From Henckelia pumila (lineage: Eukaryota; Streptophyta; Magnoliopsida; Lamiales; Gesneriaceae), in assembly GCF_033568475.1 (NCBI RefSeq), contig NC_133120.1, positions 97,730,151 to 97,794,150 on the forward strand: a stretch of 64,000 bases of DNA, written 5' to 3'. A model generated the notes under the pieces. That model had not been told where the DNA came from, did no database searches, and saw nothing but the letters and a program-made list of their open reading frames with translations. Numbering within the stretch: position 1 is the stretch's first letter; every line of letters begins with the position of its first letter. Positions 19,836 through 34,800 of the stretch are shown here, one piece after another. The position numbers and the translations under genes are program-made.

Positions 19836-20901
19836 ATAATGCTATGTGTACATTGAGTCTTACATAGAGGGTTACACGTCTTATTAAATTATGAAAGTAT
19901 ATCAAAAAAATCTTTATTTTCAACCTACAATTGTTTGTCTTGTTCAAAAAAATTTTTTAACGAAAATATTATTATTTTTTATTTTATTATTTATCGTGCA
20001 ATTTTAAGGGTATCAAAATTGAACCCGACCCGAGTTGATCAAATAATTATCGGATTAAAGTTGAGGTTTTGGGGTTCAGGTTCAACCCGAAATATTTGAT
20101 TTTTTAAAAAAGTTTTAACAAAATAATTAAACATAATAATTAATATATTTGATTTAAATACATAATAACAAAATCTTACTTATATAGTTCTATATAATTT
20201 AAATTTGAAAGTTTAAGTGCACAAAATTTAAAATATATTTACTACACAAAATAAAAATATTTTGAAAAATCAATGTTTTAAAAAAAAAAATATTACATGT
20301 TGAAAATCTATGATACAATAAACAATAATTTGTTCTAAAATATACAATATATAAAAATATAGTAAATATTTTTTAATTCTATAAACAAGTACAAAAGTAT
20401 TAAAAAATTTCTCAAACAAATCCAATAAATCAATAGCGACCGACTCGAACTCGACTAACCCGATCAACCTAAATTTACATGATTTGATTTTTTATTTTGT
20501 ATTTTTTAACAAAATAATTAATTACTACACATAATAATATTAAATATATTTTAATTTAAATATATAATAATAAAAATTCGTTTATATATAATTTAAATCT
20601 GAAATTTTAATTTTTAAAAATTTTAAAATATATTTAGTATAAAAATAAACAATTATTATTATTTTTAATTCAGTAAATAATTATATTTTAAAATTTTATA
20701 AAATAATTATTTTTGTTGAACTCAGTAAAACTAATTTTATAAGTAAGTGATAAAAATAATTATACTTTCTTTTAAATTTTTTTGAGCAAGACAAAGAATT
20801 GTAGGTTGAAAAAAAATTAAAATTTTTTTGAAATATATACTTTCCTAATTTAATAGAATGTGTAAGCTTTTATGTAAAACTCTATGTACACATGGTATTA
20901 T
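19836..20901. mobile_element. 1066-bp element with about 125-bp terminal inverted repeats
   Basis: The left arm (19836-19960) starts ataatgctatgtgtacat and includes caacctacaattgtttgtct. The right arm (about 20775-20901), reverse-complemented, starts ataataccatgtgtacat and includes caacctacaattctttgtct. Arms agree closely over their length. The interior is AT-rich and non-coding, so this is a non-autonomous foldback/MITE-type DNA element. Confidence 0.75.
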
Positions 20902-20980
20902 CCAATATAAAAACTCAACTCAAACTCGAAAAACACATGCTACTAAGTGTAGTAGGATTCACATATAATAAATTTCAATT

Positions 20981-21329
20981 ATGTTTGATTCAATTGATAT
21001 GATTATTGAATGATTATTAAATGAATGATAAAAGACATGATAAATAATGATTGGTAATTTGTGTTGAAAATAATATTGTGTTTGGTTTGATTTTTAGGAA
21101 TAAGATTAAATAATTGTTTAGATTTTTTTTGCCAAAAATACCATTTATATTTTATTGGATGAGTGATTTTTAGGTTGGTGGGAAAGAGTAATTATGAAAT
21201 TTATGTGTAAGATAAAAACAAGGATGAGTAATACTAGGGTGAAGGGAGAGTTTAGTTAACCTACTATAAAACAACTTTATCCTTTCTAGGTTAGATTAGC
21301 TTGTTTAATAAAAATCCTACCAAACAATA
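20981..21329. mobile_element. MITE, copy 1 of a family also present at 38378-38735
   Basis: Begins atgtttgattcaattgatat and runs through gattattgaatgattattaaa and tgtttggtttgatttttagg, ending ctaccaaacaa. The same landmarks occur in order at 38378-38735. TGTTTGG/CCAAACA termini form short inverted ends. Non-coding. Confidence 0.65.
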
Positions 21330-21575
21330 GATTAAATAAAAAATCACACACAAATCTACCTAATCCTTTGTACAAAACACTGCGTACACCCAGAATCAAC
21401 TCAATTAATAAAACTCGATCCAAATATGGAGGAGAGAGAAAAACAATTAAAAATAAAGATATGTTAAATTATAGGAAACTGATATATTACGTAGTAAAAA
21501 GTGGATATCCAAATTTAATAAAATAGTTTTTTTATCCTAAATTTTAAATTTTGGATATGATGTGGATGGCCTAAC

Positions 21576-22860
21576 TTTCTTTGAAGCGAACCCATCTATA
21601 TAATTAGCCACATTCCTAGGTAAATTAATTTGAAGATATGCAAATTATAAATATTGCCACATAGCTCTTCGAATATTTTAAAAATTCCTTCACATGTACC
21701 AAAGGGAGCCTTAGATGATTAATATTTTATTAGCTACTATTCCAGACCGGATATCCACAATAAGCAGTACTCTACTATTGAACCGGTTTAGTAAAACCGA
21801 GCCAAACACTTTTCAAAAATTTGAAGATTGCCATTGAATTTCATAATTAATTTACTTTGTACCATTGCAGCGCAATTTGTTATATGTATTCATAGCATGT
21901 ATAAATGGTGGAAGGTAGGAATTCAATGTAAATGAATAAATTATATATAATATCTTATATTTATCTTCTCTGCCAGTATAGACTGAACCCTCATTGGTAT
22001 GGATGTAATTTGTGATTTTTTTTACATAATCATTAATTACTATCACATGATTAATTTAATAAAAAAATCAAACCAATTGAATTTCCACCGACGATACTCA
22101 TTAATTTTGGACATATTCTTCAGATCTGTGAGTTTTAAAATAATAAAATAATAATCACAGGCTATCAGATACCGCGCGGGCTTGACATTATGCATGTGCA
22201 CACCATCAATAAAAAATTCCATCTTGTTAAATTGGATTTTTTTTTAAAAAAGGGTAAAAATATGCGCAATAATATTCATTTATTATTATAAACAGAACCA
22301 CCGATTATAATTTATGAGAAAAATTTACGTGTCAAAAAAAAAAAATCGGAGAAAAACAATCGATTTGTTTAAAATGTTCAGGGTCTAGCACATTATAAAT
22401 ATCATGAAAAATTCAATAATTATACTACATATATATACCTATAACATAAACTCAACATGTCTATGAACAGCGTCGGTAATTTCAATTTCAAGTAATCAGA
22501 GTAAATTTAAGTATTTAATTACATTCAATCGCTTCACCTTGAAAATGATTAAAAAGCTTATGCTCGAATTAAATTACGACATTTTTTAAATTATCTTTAT
22601 ATAATTTATTAACGGCTTTGTTTGAGATCCATACGTAAAAATATCTTCAATTTTTTTCTATAAAAATGATTGCACAAAAACTCAGATGATCCCTTATATA
22701 AAAAAAAATATTATTTTTATAAAAAAATATATGAAATTGTCTCTCAGTAAATATATTCACTTTGAAGAAGTGTTGGAAGTTGGAGAATGAAAACTGAATA
22801 AGATCATAATGTAATTAATTTATTAAGAGAGTTCACACTTCACAGTAAAAGTACGCGGTG
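21576..22860. other. AT-rich intergenic DNA upstream of the SKS gene
   Basis: No gene, RNA gene or clear transposon ends seen. The last few hundred bases presumably include the SKS promoter. Confidence 0.5.
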
Positions 22861-22973
22861 CCATAAATCACTCCATTAATTGGCAACTCACTCGCAAAAT
22901 CCATTCATATTCTGTCTCCCATTTCGTTTTAATTAATATTTGCCACGACCAAGATCTCCCCTTCCCCTTTCGA

Positions 22974-22981
22974 TATATATA
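22974..22981 (+). promoter_or_regulatory. TATA box of the SKS gene
   Basis: tatatata followed by agagagaggcc, 71 bases before the start codon at 23052, a normal plant core-promoter spacing for a short 5' UTR. Confidence 0.6.
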
Positions 22982-23051
22982 GAGAGAGGCCTGAAAAGAG
23001 AAGTAATTTCCTAAAAGGCTAGCAAGCAAGAAACAAGAAGTAGAGGGCTTA

Positions 23052-26000
23052 ATGAGAGGGTGTTCCATAGTGTCCTGTTTCATCAACATTTTTGCATTGC
23101 TGCTCCTATTCTATGTCGCAAATGGCGACAACCCTTATAGATTTTACACTTGGAAGGTCACATATGGCGATATCTATCCCCTTGGTGTTAAGCAACAGGT
23201 ACCTTTTTCCTTTTTTTTTTTGGGTGTGTGTGTGTGGTGTAGTTTCTTGGATTTTCTTGGATCAAAAGTCGTTGACGGGAAGGAATAGTGATGCTTGTCG
23301 AGTTGTTTCTGTGCTCTTTGCCCGTGTCTGCGTGGGTGTGTTCTGTCAAAATAGGAGCGGAATTTTCTCGAGGGAAGCTGTTTAATGCAGTTTAAAGCTG
23401 AAATTATCATTATTCAGCGCTATAAAATTTGAATTTTTTGTTTCTTTTTCATTTGAGGAAGATAGTACCCACTTATACTGCTGGATCTGTCTTCTGGTGT
23501 AGTTTCTTGGATTTCTTGAACGAATGATATTTTGAATGTGAAGTAAATGGTGATTTTGGTGCAGGGAATTCTGATTAATGGGCAGTTTCCAGGGCCTCAA
23601 ATCGACTGTGTGACTAATGATAACTTGATTATCAGTGTTTTCAACTACTTGGACGAACCCTTTCTCATTTCTTGGTGAGCAGCGTATTTATACCATGCTA
23701 GTATTTTAAAAGATTGTAGCAGATCTTTACATTTTCTTTGGTATTTATTCCATATGAAATGAACCACGTAAGTTGTGATAAAGTTAGAGTAGTCTGGCTT
23801 AGTTCTCGTCATGTTGTTGCAAGGAATCCGTCTTTTATCTAACATTAGATTAGAATACTAAAATAGAAACTTTTTAATGGAAAGTGTGGCTCTCCTCCAG
23901 TCCATTGTGTTGGTATTGCGTTAGAATATGTTGAAGTTGTTTTTTCACATTTAATATATGATGGGGTTGTACAACAATTTCACTAGTGACATCTAATTTT
24001 CGCATTTTTCAATGAGGATATGTTCAAAACAATACATTGAAACAGAGGTTAATGTCCCATGTTTATGTATGGCCAGATTTGAGTAAAAAAGCAGAATCTG
24101 ATACTTTTCTTTTTAAAGCTGAACCTGATTTTTTTTTTATGTGCTTGAACATGTTATTGCTATTGAAGTTTTGACACTTCAATTTCTCAGGAATGGGATC
24201 CAGCAAAGGAAGAACTCGTGGCAGGATGGAGTATCTGGCACGACGTGCCCAATTCCACCTGGAAAAAACTTTACTTACATTCTTCAAGTAAAGGATCAAA
24301 TTGGTAGCTACTACTACTTTCCATCACTGGGACTCCACAAGGCCGCCGGTGGGTTTGGGAGCATAAAAGTGTATAGCCGTCCACAAATTCCGGTACCGTT
24401 CCCCCCTCCTGCTGGAGATCACTCCATTCTTGTTGGGGATTGGTTCAAGAGTAGCCACAAAGTAAGTTCATTTCCCCGCCAACGAACATAATTTATGTTT
24501 TTCAATGGAGCATTAGTTATCTTTTCCAATGTACTTAATCTCTGTTTTGTTTTCTGTTCTTGAAGCAACTGAGGTATATTCTGGACAGTGGTCATAATCT
24601 TCCATTTCCAGATGGACTTCTCATCAATGGTCGTGGATGGAACGGATTTACATTCAATGTTGACTCAGGTAGCTGAATTATTATTTTAAAAAATTGCAGT
24701 CGTTTTCCATCCTTGTGAATGGACCGATGCTGAATTTTGTGCTTCAGGCAAAACATACAGGTTTAGGATATCGAATGTTGGGCTCAGTACTTCGATTAAT
24801 TTCAGAATCCAGGGCCACATGATGACACTCGTGGAGGTAGAAGGATCACACACGATCCAGAACACGTACTCATCTATCGATATCCATTTAGGGCAGTCGT
24901 ACTCGGTTTTGGTTAAAACCGATCAGCCACCAAAGGACTATTATATCGTAATATCTTCGCGTTTTACTTCTACTGTGCTTACCAGCACTGCCATTCTCCA
25001 TTATAGCAACTCATTCACTAAAGTTTCGGGATCTCTCCCTGGTGGACCTACCGTTCAGATCGATTGGTCTCTGAATCAGGCTAGATCAATACGGTATATA
25101 TCCTGTTCTGGACTAAATTCTAGTTTGGCTTTTCATATATATGAACTCATCAACTAGCACTCAATTTGAAATTTCTTACTCCGGTGATTCTTTAATCAGC
25201 CGCAATCTGACAGCAAGTGCGCCTAGACCGAATCCTCAAGGCTCATATCACTATGGATTGATCAAGCTATCTAGGACCATTATCCTTGCCAACTCCGCTC
25301 CATATATAGACGGCAAACAGCGATATGCAGTGAATAGTGTATCCTATGTTTCCCCTGACACACCTTTGAAACTGGCTGACTACTTTAAGATTGGAGGTGT
25401 TTTCACCGTTGGCAGTATGCCTGACAAACCCACCTACGGAAATGCCTATCTAGCAACCTCCGTTATGAATTCTGATTACCGAGCTTTTGTAGAGATCGTG
25501 TTCCAAAATTGGGAGGATACTGTCCAATCTTGGCACATGAATGGAAACGCTTTCTTTGTTGTTGGGTGAGTTTGGATAACCATATGTACATATCACTTAA
25601 ATCCCATGCAAGAAGTATGCTATCTTGATTTCGTCGTAGTATTTATAACTAATTAACGATGCAAATCAAACAGAATGGATGGTGGACAGTGGACTCCAGC
25701 AAGTAGAGCAGGCTACAATTTGAGAGATGCAGTGTTTCGAAGCACTACTCAGGTTTAAGTTACAGAAAATTCATTAAGATCACGGCTTTTTTTCTAAACA
25801 GCATCCAAGCTTCTCTACCAATATGAGTATATAAATTAAACTGTGTAAAACAATGCAGGTGTACCCGAAATCTTGGACGGCGGTGTATCTAGCTTTGGAC
25901 AACGTAGGGATGTGGAACATAAGGTCTGAGAATTGGGCCAGGCAGTATTTAGGACAGCAATTTTATTTAAGAGTCTACACCAGTTCGACATCACTGAGAG

Positions 26001-26071
26001 ACGAGTATCCGGTTCCAAGAAACGCTCTTCTATGTGGCCGAGCAAGTGGGCGTCGCACTCGACCCTTTTGA
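23052..26071 (+). CDS. SKS: SKU5-similar (SKS) multicopper-oxidase-like secreted protein, 8 exons
   Basis: Exons 23052-23198, 23565-23674, 24191-24461, 24566-24668, 24748-25093, 25200-25565, 25674-25752 and 25859-26071. All splice phases agree and give 544 residues, the family's usual size. Residues 1-25 are a signal peptide (FINIFALLLLFYVANG). Three cupredoxin domains follow. Landmarks are DNPYRFYTWKVTYGDIYPLG, GILINGQFPGPQI, WNGIQQRKNSWQDG, DQIGSYYYFPSLGLHKAAGG, GLLINGRGWNGFTFNV, NLTASAPRPNPQGSYHYGLI and NVGMWNIRSENWARQYLGQQ. The HWHG copper motif of true oxidases is ISWNG here and the last-domain His cluster is absent, as in SKU5/SKS proteins, which are thought not to be active oxidases. 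They act at the cell wall or membrane in directional growth and pollen or root development. The C-terminus (GRASGRRTRPF) lacks a hydrophobic GPI signal. It looks intact. Confidence 0.95.
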
Positions 26072-27472
26072 GCGGGGAAAACATGATCAAACCTCGTCAC
26101 GAGAGGGTGACTGGAGTGTTGATACATAGCTTAAACTAGGACGGCAAAGATGAAGCTATGTTTTTCGAGCGAGCTTATAAGTTCTGATATTGTATTTTTC
26201 TCATTCTTGGTTTTCATTAAAAAAAAAAAGGAATTGCTATTTTCTACACTTAGGTTTAATTCTTGGATTCGATATCTTTTGCTTAATTTGCTTCAACTTG
26301 GCTCAATCGGTTCGATTCATATATCAATTTGTCCTATATAATTTGAAGTCATGTTTTAATACGTCAGCAGCGCCCACATCCCGACATTCAATTTGGTTTC
26401 GGCAATTAATCATCGGCCCATTGAAATATGCTCCCTGAATTTCAGCAGTCGGTTAAAGGCCAGCTGCAATTTAAAATGGATTTATCTTATAAATAATTTC
26501 TATTTTCTAATATTTAATGCTAGATTTAAAACGAAATTTGAACAATAATTTTTACATCATATAAAATTCAATACAAAATTTAATTTATCAAATCTCACGA
26601 TATAATATCAGAATTTCACGAGATAATAATAAAATATCACGACATAATTGTGATAAATATCATTGTACGATATATTGGTTATATAAATTCATTTCCAAAA
26701 TAAAAATGAATAACAAAGTACTGCACGTATAAAAATTCGTTTAAATATATCCTTTTTTTTTCTTCCCTATTTAAAATCACTACAAGTCCGGTCCCTTAAT
26801 TCCGACAAAAATTCTATATTTAGGTGTCAGTGTTGAATTCTAGGAATTTCGTATGCTTCCTTGAAATGCATGCATGCATTTCCTTAAATTCTTTGTTGAG
26901 CCCTCAGCTAATTTGGCCCTTTTCTCTCTTACATTCTGTTTACTTTATATCCTCTCTATTCAAATTAATGGGAATCTGCTTATGGCTCCCCACACCAACA
27001 GGAAAAATATGAAATTAGATATATTAATTTATTGGTTCAATAAATTATATCTCTAAGTAAAATATATAAGGTTTGGATACCCTACACACCTTGCAGTTTG
27101 TTTATTCTTTTTTTTTTTTAAAAAAAATAAAAATTTGTTGGCACAAAAATCTTGTGGAATATTACATTTATATATGATCCTATCAGCATTAACGAGAACA
27201 TCTTAAATTTTTTTTTAAAAAAAATTTAAAACTATCGGTTGGTTATCGGCTCAGCTGACGCCCAAAGATACCCTTTAAACCAAGGTACGTGTTCATATAT
27301 ACAATTTGAACATTAAGCAAAAAGGAGTCTCCTAAAAGAAGCACAAATGGACAAATCATGACACAACCAGTCAACCAAATATTTATTCTCTTTTGTCAAT
27401 GCAAAGGCCACCAAACTCTCACTCTCGCATCACCAAAATAAATTAAATTCCGCTTTTGAACTAGTCATACTT
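26072..27472. other. Intergenic DNA between SKS and the GARP gene
   Basis: AT-rich with a few poly-A/T runs (27108-27128, 27209-27227). No gene or complete repeat recognised; the right part must hold the GARP promoter. Confidence 0.5.
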
Positions 27473-28840
27473 ATGGCTTCTCCTCCAGGTCTCGGGACTT
27501 ATAGCATGAATTACGGCCGATTTGGGTTTTCCAGTAGGGTTCCGACGCTACGTGTGCCGGAAAAGGGCCATCCACTGCTACCAACAGCCGTGTTGCACGG
27601 CGTTAGGCCGTATGCTAGATCTAAAATGCCTCGATTGAGATGGACACGACACCTTCATCAATGCTTTGTCAATGCAGTCGAACAACTCGGAGGGGAAGAG
27701 AGTATGTATCTATCAATCATGCCACTTTTCGTTTCCATATGCATGAAAGTACTTATTATCACATATAATTTCACCGAGCGCAAGTGTCTAATTATTCGTC
27801 TTGATTAATTTAAGATGATGAGATGGACCCGCAATTTGGACCGATGGAGGATGTTGGTGGATCTTTGTTTGTGATCACCAATCACGACCTTCATAAAAAA
27901 CAAGAGCCCAAATTTGCTACTTTCTCCTAGACATATATACAGGGGTATTATAATTTGACTTCACTCTTTATACGATCATTTCCAATTCAACATTATGTTG
28001 GCTTCACTCTTTATGGTGTTGAATTTTCATCTCCAACCTAGCGCTATTTTCAGCGCTAGGTTGATGTTGAGCTTCAGTTTTGCACCAAAGTACAACTAGG
28101 TAGCTCTACGCTATGTTGTTGTTGTTTTTTTTTTTTTTTTTTTTTTTTTTTGGCTTTCTATTTGTTATTTAAAATATATATTGAGATTATTTATAACATA
28201 ATATATTATAATAATATTATTATGTTATTTTTAAATATTTATTTATTTAATAATATATAACTAAATTATGGTTTTAAATTATATTATCAATTGAATAAAA
28301 AATAAAATTTTAATTTCATAATAATTATGAATTTTATATGTAATTGTTTTTATATTAATATTATTTTAATGTTTAATGTATTTTAACAGTAATTTTAATT
28401 CTCTAAATTATTTATCTCTAATTTAATTAATTAACAATGAATATAAAAATACAATTTGTTGAGAAAAAATTAAGAAAACACCCAAAATTTATTGAAACCA
28501 AAATCATAAAAATTTATTTACTTACATAATTTAAAATTATTATATAAACAACTCTATTTTAAATTTTTAAGTTGAAATTTGAAGGTTGTAGTGAAACATC
28601 TAAGACTCTTTAAACTTAAATGCGGAATTTTTTTTTTTTAAAAAATAATAACAATACATATATGCCCATACATATATGTATCACATTTAAAATCAAATCC
28701 TGCTACACGTAATAATTTAAATAAAAATAAATAATTAAATAATTTAAAAGGGTTTCATGTGAAACATCCTAAAAGTACTACTGATTTTTTTTTTTATCTC
28801 TATCTCTAATTATAAAATAATGAATATAAAAATATATATG

Positions 28841-28880
<40 letters not shown>

Positions 28881-31800
28881 CTTAAAAATAATTTTTCTTA
28901 ATTTAATATGCATCTACACGATAAACATAAATAATAATAAAAGTACAAGCATGCAACTAAATACCTAACATTAATTACTAAATAATCATTTTTAAAAATT
29001 TCCATAATAAAATTCCTAAATAATATCTCTTTCACAAAAATCCATGAAAACTTAGAAAATAAATACTTAAATCTAAAATCCATGCATATACTAACAATCC
29101 AAAATAATAAAACATGTGCGAAAATACATATTTTATATCTCAACATAAATATCGTGATAGAGCTATGGTCACGGGTTCTAGCTGCCTGGATACTCATACG
29201 CCCTCGCCGCCAGTCGGGAACACATTATCATTATTGACATTTTGCTCACCTGCACCATTTAAATCTAGTGAGCCTAGAGGCTCAGCACGTTCTATCCTTA
29301 CATAACAAAATGAAACCACACACAAGCACACATCATATAAAATACGTAAATATAAATATACATGCATGATCTTAAAATTATATGCATATAAACATGAAAT
29401 AAAGTAATAATACTGATTTATCATAATGCTAAACATATATCATCATACTTAATAAATCTCATAAAATAACTTATCATGATTTTTTAGTTCTCAACATGTC
29501 GTATCCATGTCGGTGGCATCATACTAAGCGATTGATCAATCTATAAACCAACGTACGCAGCGGTGGGGTTTCCACCTCTGTGCTGCCACTTCACCAACCC
29601 TCTCAGCTGGATCCATAAGCTCATCATACTTATACATCATTAGGAAGGTCACCGGGCCCAGGTATCCCGGCCTCCAACCACATCACTTTCCACCTTCACT
29701 TCAACTTCCATAAAAATATATTTTTCTTAACATACATTTAAACTTATCATAAAAATTCTTACATGATGCATAAACTAAAAAAAAATCTCATTTATTTCTT
29801 TATTTCATGAAAATTCGCCCGTAAATATATATTTTATTTATTTTCTTAAAAATCATACTTATATATCTAATAAAAATGCATGCATGAATTAAATATATAT
29901 TTACGGACCTTTTAATTTTTCCAAGGACTTGTTTGAGCTGCTGACCACTTAGCTTAAACCTATAAATTCCTAGACTGACACAATAAGTAATTAGCCCAAC
30001 ATGACCTGGCCCATTAATTCTCATGGACCCCTAGATCCATGTAAAACTAATAAGCTCACTAAAACATTAATTAAATCCATTAAATTACTTAGAATTAATC
30101 AAATAAATTATTAACTAGTTCATTAACCTATAAATTAGACCATTAAATTACTAAACCCGACACATCTTGGCCCAATAATTCTCATGGATCACACGGCCCA
30201 TGACAAGTTAGTGGACTCACTTCATTAATTAACTAAGCCCATAATTAAAATTAAACTAGTCTAATTAATTAATTAACTCGAGCCCAAACTCATTTATTAT
30301 TAACTTAATCTCTTATTTAATTTAAAATAAAAATACCCGAGTCCAACAATATAACCCAAACCCGGATCAAACTAACTTGACCCATTATATTTTAGACCCA
30401 ACCCGGACCCAAAAAACCAAGCCCGGCCCGCCAAAACACAAGACGCAACCCTAGCCTTCCTCTCCCAAAGCCCAACTCACGGCAGCCCTGAGCGGCTTCA
30501 TAAAAACTGATCGTGCCGCCTGCTCGGGCCACCTTTAGCCGTGATACCACTGCCCATACTTAGCTAACATCCAGGCGGTTCTAACGCAACAAATTTGACT
30601 TAAAACCAAGCTCTGTAGAAGGAGAACGAACCAAAACAACAGAACCCCCCTGCTGTTGTACGCGCAGAACGTGACTCGACACTTCAGGCCGTTTGGCCGC
30701 CCAGCTCCGGCCACCACCTTCCGGAGCACCACCTGTAATACCTTCCCCAAGGTCTGGCGGTTCTAACCCCACCAGAACCAGACCCTAACGCACCCTATGG
30801 ACCAAGAACGAGCCATTTTTCTGAAACTGCTCAACCTGTGCCAAATCTGTCTTCTATAGTGCAACCAGCCTAAACCAACGATTAAGCCCTATGAACCACC
30901 ATACAATCATGACCCTAAGGACCCTAACTCAGCCCTCAACCAATGTGGTCAGCCCCTCAAACAGCCTTAGATCAGAATATATGAAGAAACATGGGTTATG
31001 CACCTAAAAACGTGAACCATGCATGATCATGTGAAGAATTTCATTCAAAACCACAAACGCATACATAATCTGATCATTCATGTTTAAAAAGAACTGTGTA
31101 ATATGATTTAAATGGTGTTCAAGAATGGATTCGAGACGTGCCTTGATGAATTTTTGCAAGAAACGACGTCTAAATCGCGTGTACGGCTTTTCTGGACGAA
31201 CGAATCTTCAAACTAATTTAAAAACCTTGAAGAATCGGCTATGGAGGCTAGTGATTCTGCTGTAAAAAAATGTGGGAGAGGAGAAGGAAGAAGGTGGAGG
31301 CGGCTAGGTAGGAAGAAACGTAAATAGAGTAGGGTTTTAGGAGATAATTTAACATAATATAACTAATAATTAATTAGGATAAATATATACTCTAAATATA
31401 TAGAATTTTAAAACTCTTAAATACAATATAAATATGATATTTAACCTTAAATCCCGAAATTATAATTAATGGGATTTTTAAAGCTTAATAAAAGTCATTA
31501 AAATAACTTATTTTTGGTAAAAACTAGCACATAAATAAATATATATCTAAATACCATAATTTTCTTCAAATTATACTTTAAAATAATATTTTAAGGCTCC
31601 TAAAAATCTCATAAAATATTTTGGGTGAAAACAAACATCTCGTCCGTCCACGGTCCCGCCTAAGCGATCATAAAATAAACTTTCTCAAATAAATTCATAA
31701 ATAACATCATACCGATTTAAATGCCGAAACAATATTTAAAACATGCCAATAAATCACATAATTCACATAATAACATATAAAATTAATTTAACACATTTTC

Positions 31801-34800
31801 ACATTATTTTAAAATTATTAAATCTCTTAGTTATGCATGCGGATTTACGTAGCAAATTTCCAGACGTTACAATTCTATCCCCTTAAATGAAATTTTGTCC
31901 TCGAAATTTGATTTAACTTAGTCGTCTAATAACACATGACTAAAATTTTTCAAAACTAATTTTCAAACTTAAATCCCAAAAACATAACTTAATTTATATA
32001 TCTAAAATTCAACTTAAATCTCAAAAAAAAATTCTAACTTGTCAAACTTAAATCTAAAATCATAACTTAATCTACAAATCTAAGCGTCAAACTTACGTCT
32101 CATAAATTATCAAACTTAATTTTCTAAACATATATCATTCTAGTCATCCTGGTGTGTAACGCATCTCAGAGGCATACTCTAATTTCCATAAATTCTCTAC
32201 GTAACTGCATTGCATAACTAAGTATTTTTAAATTTAATACTGTCATAACTTCAAATTCTCATTTTCATATATATATATATACATCATACTTAAAAATAAC
32301 TTTTCTTAATTTAATATGCATCTACACGATAAACATAAATAATAATAAAAGTACAAGCATGCAACTAAATACCTAACATTAATTACTAAATAATCATTTT
32401 TAAAAATTTCCATAATAAAATTCCTAAATAATATCTCTTTCACAAAAATCCATGAAAACTTAGAAAATAAATACTTAAATCTAAAATCCATGCATATACT
32501 AACAATCCAAAATAATAAAACATGTGCGAAAATACATATTTTATATCTCAACATAAATATCGTGATAGAGCTATGGTCACGGGTTCTAGCTGCCTGGATA
32601 CTCATACGCCCTCGCCGCCAGTCGGGAACACATTATCATTATTGACATTTTGCTCACCTGCACCATTTAAATCTAGTGAGCCTAGAGGCTCAGCACGTTC
32701 TATCCTTACATAACAAAATGAAACCACACACAAGCACACATCATATAAAATACGTAAATATAAATATACATGCATGATCTTAAAATTATATGCATATAAA
32801 CATGAAATAAAGTAATAATACTGATTTATCATAATGCTAAACATATATCATCATACTTAATAAATCTCATAAAATAACTTATCATGATTTCTTAGTTCTC
32901 AACAGGTCATATCCATGTCGGTGACATCATACTAAGCGATTGATCAATCTATAAACCAACGTACGCGGCGGTGGGGTTTCCACCTCTGTGCTGCCACTTC
33001 ACCAGCCCTCTCAGCTGGATCCATAAGCTCATCATACTTATACATCATTAGGAAGGTCACCGGGCCCAGGTATCTCGGCCTCCAACCACATCACTTTCTA
33101 CCTTCACTTCAACTTCCATAAAAATATATTTTTCTTAACATACATTTAAACTTATCATAAAAATTCTTACATGATGCATGAACTAAAAAAAAAATCTCAT
33201 TTATTTTTTTATTTCATGAAAATTCGCCCGTAAATATATATTTTATTTATTTTCTTAAAAATCATACTTATATATCTAATAAAAATGCATGCATGAATTA
33301 AATATATATTTACGGACCTTTTAATTTTTCCAAGGACTTGTTTGAGCTGCTGACCACTTAACTTAAACCTATAAATTCCTAGACTGACACATTAAGTAAT
33401 TAGCCCAACATGACCTGACCCATTAATTCTCATGGACCCCTAGATCCATGTAAAACTAATAAGCTCACTAAAACATTAATTAAATCCATTAAATTACTTA
33501 GAATTAATCAAATAAATTATTAACTAGTTCATTAACCTTTAAATTAGACCATTAAATTACTAAACCCGACACATCTTGGCCCAATAATTCTCATGGATCA
33601 TACGGCCCATGACAAGTTAGTGGACTCACTTCATTAATTAACTAAGCTCATAATTAAAATTAAACTAGTCTAATTAATTAATTAACTCGAGCCCAAACTC
33701 ATTTATTATTAACTTAATCTCTTATTTAATTTAAAATAAAAATACCCGAGTCCAACTAATATAATCCAAACCCGGACCAAACTAACTTGACCCATTATAT
33801 TTTAGACCCAACCCGGACCCGAAAAACCAAGCCCGGCCCGCCAAAACACAAGACGCAACCCTAGCCTTCCTCTCCCAAAGCCCAACTCACGGCAGCCATG
33901 AGCGGCTTCAGAAAAACTGATTGTGCTTCCTGCTCAGGCCACATTTAGCCGTGAAAACACTGTCCATACTTAGCTAACATCCAGACGGTTCTAACGCAAC
34001 AAATTTGACTTAAAACCAAGCTTTGTAGAAAGAGAACAAACCAAAACAACAGAACCCCTCTGCTGCTGTACGCGCAGAACGCGACTCGACACTTCAGGCC
34101 GTTTGGCCACCCAGCTCCGGCCACCACCTGCCAGAGAACCACCTGTAATACCTTCCCCAAGGTCTGGCGGTTCTAACCCCACCAGAACCAGACCCTAACG
34201 CACCCTATGGACCAAGAACGAGCCATTTTTCTGAAACTGCTCAACCTGTGCCAAATCTGTCTTCTATAGTGCACCCAGCCTAAACCAGCGATTAAGCCCC
34301 ATGAACCACCATACAATCATGACCCTAAGGACCCTAAATCAGCCCTCAACCAATGTGGTCAGCCCCTCAAACAGCCTTAGATCAGAATATATAAAGAAAC
34401 ATGGGTTATGCACCTAAAAACGTGAACCATGCATGATCATGTGAAGAATTTCATTCAAAACCACAAACGCATACATAATCTGATCATTCATGTTTAAAAA
34501 GAACTGTGTAATATGATTTAAATGGTGTTCAAGAATGGATTCGAGACGTGCCTTGATGAATTTTTGCAAGAAACGACGTCTAAATCGCGTGTACGGCTTT
34601 TCTGGACGAACGAATCTTCAAACTAATTTAAAAACCTTGAAGAATCGGCTATGGAGGCTAGTGATTCTGCTGTAAAAAAATGTGGGAGAGGAGAAGGAAG
34701 AAGGTGGAGGCGGCTAGGTAGGAAGAAACGTGAATAGAGTAGGGTTTTAGGAGATAATTTAACATAATATAACTAATAATTAATTAGGATAAATATATAC

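Larger units (their letters stand above)
19456..21575. mobile_element. Composite MITE-like region with two further elements nested inside
   Basis: The left end (agagcatttacatcaaattcc) and the reverse complement of the right end (ggccatccacatcatatcc) are similar, as in plant MITEs. Direct repeats of an aatataaaaaYtcaactcaaactcgaaaaacacatgc module occur at 19737 and 20907, flanking a 1066-bp TIR element. A second MITE lies at 20981-21329. The outer boundaries are approximate. Confidence 0.45.

Noticed and set aside
25094..25199. Reading exon 5 of SKS straight through to a stop at 25157 (truncated protein)
   Set aside because: A GT-AG intron at 25094-25199 joins the conserved ARSIR and RNLTAS segments in phase, restoring the family pattern.
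28898..29197. 99-codon minus-strand ORF, identical at 32306-32605, as a duplicated gene
   Set aside because: Both lie in the paired LTRs of one element; the identity reflects LTR duplication and the protein is low-complexity and hydrophobic by AT bias.
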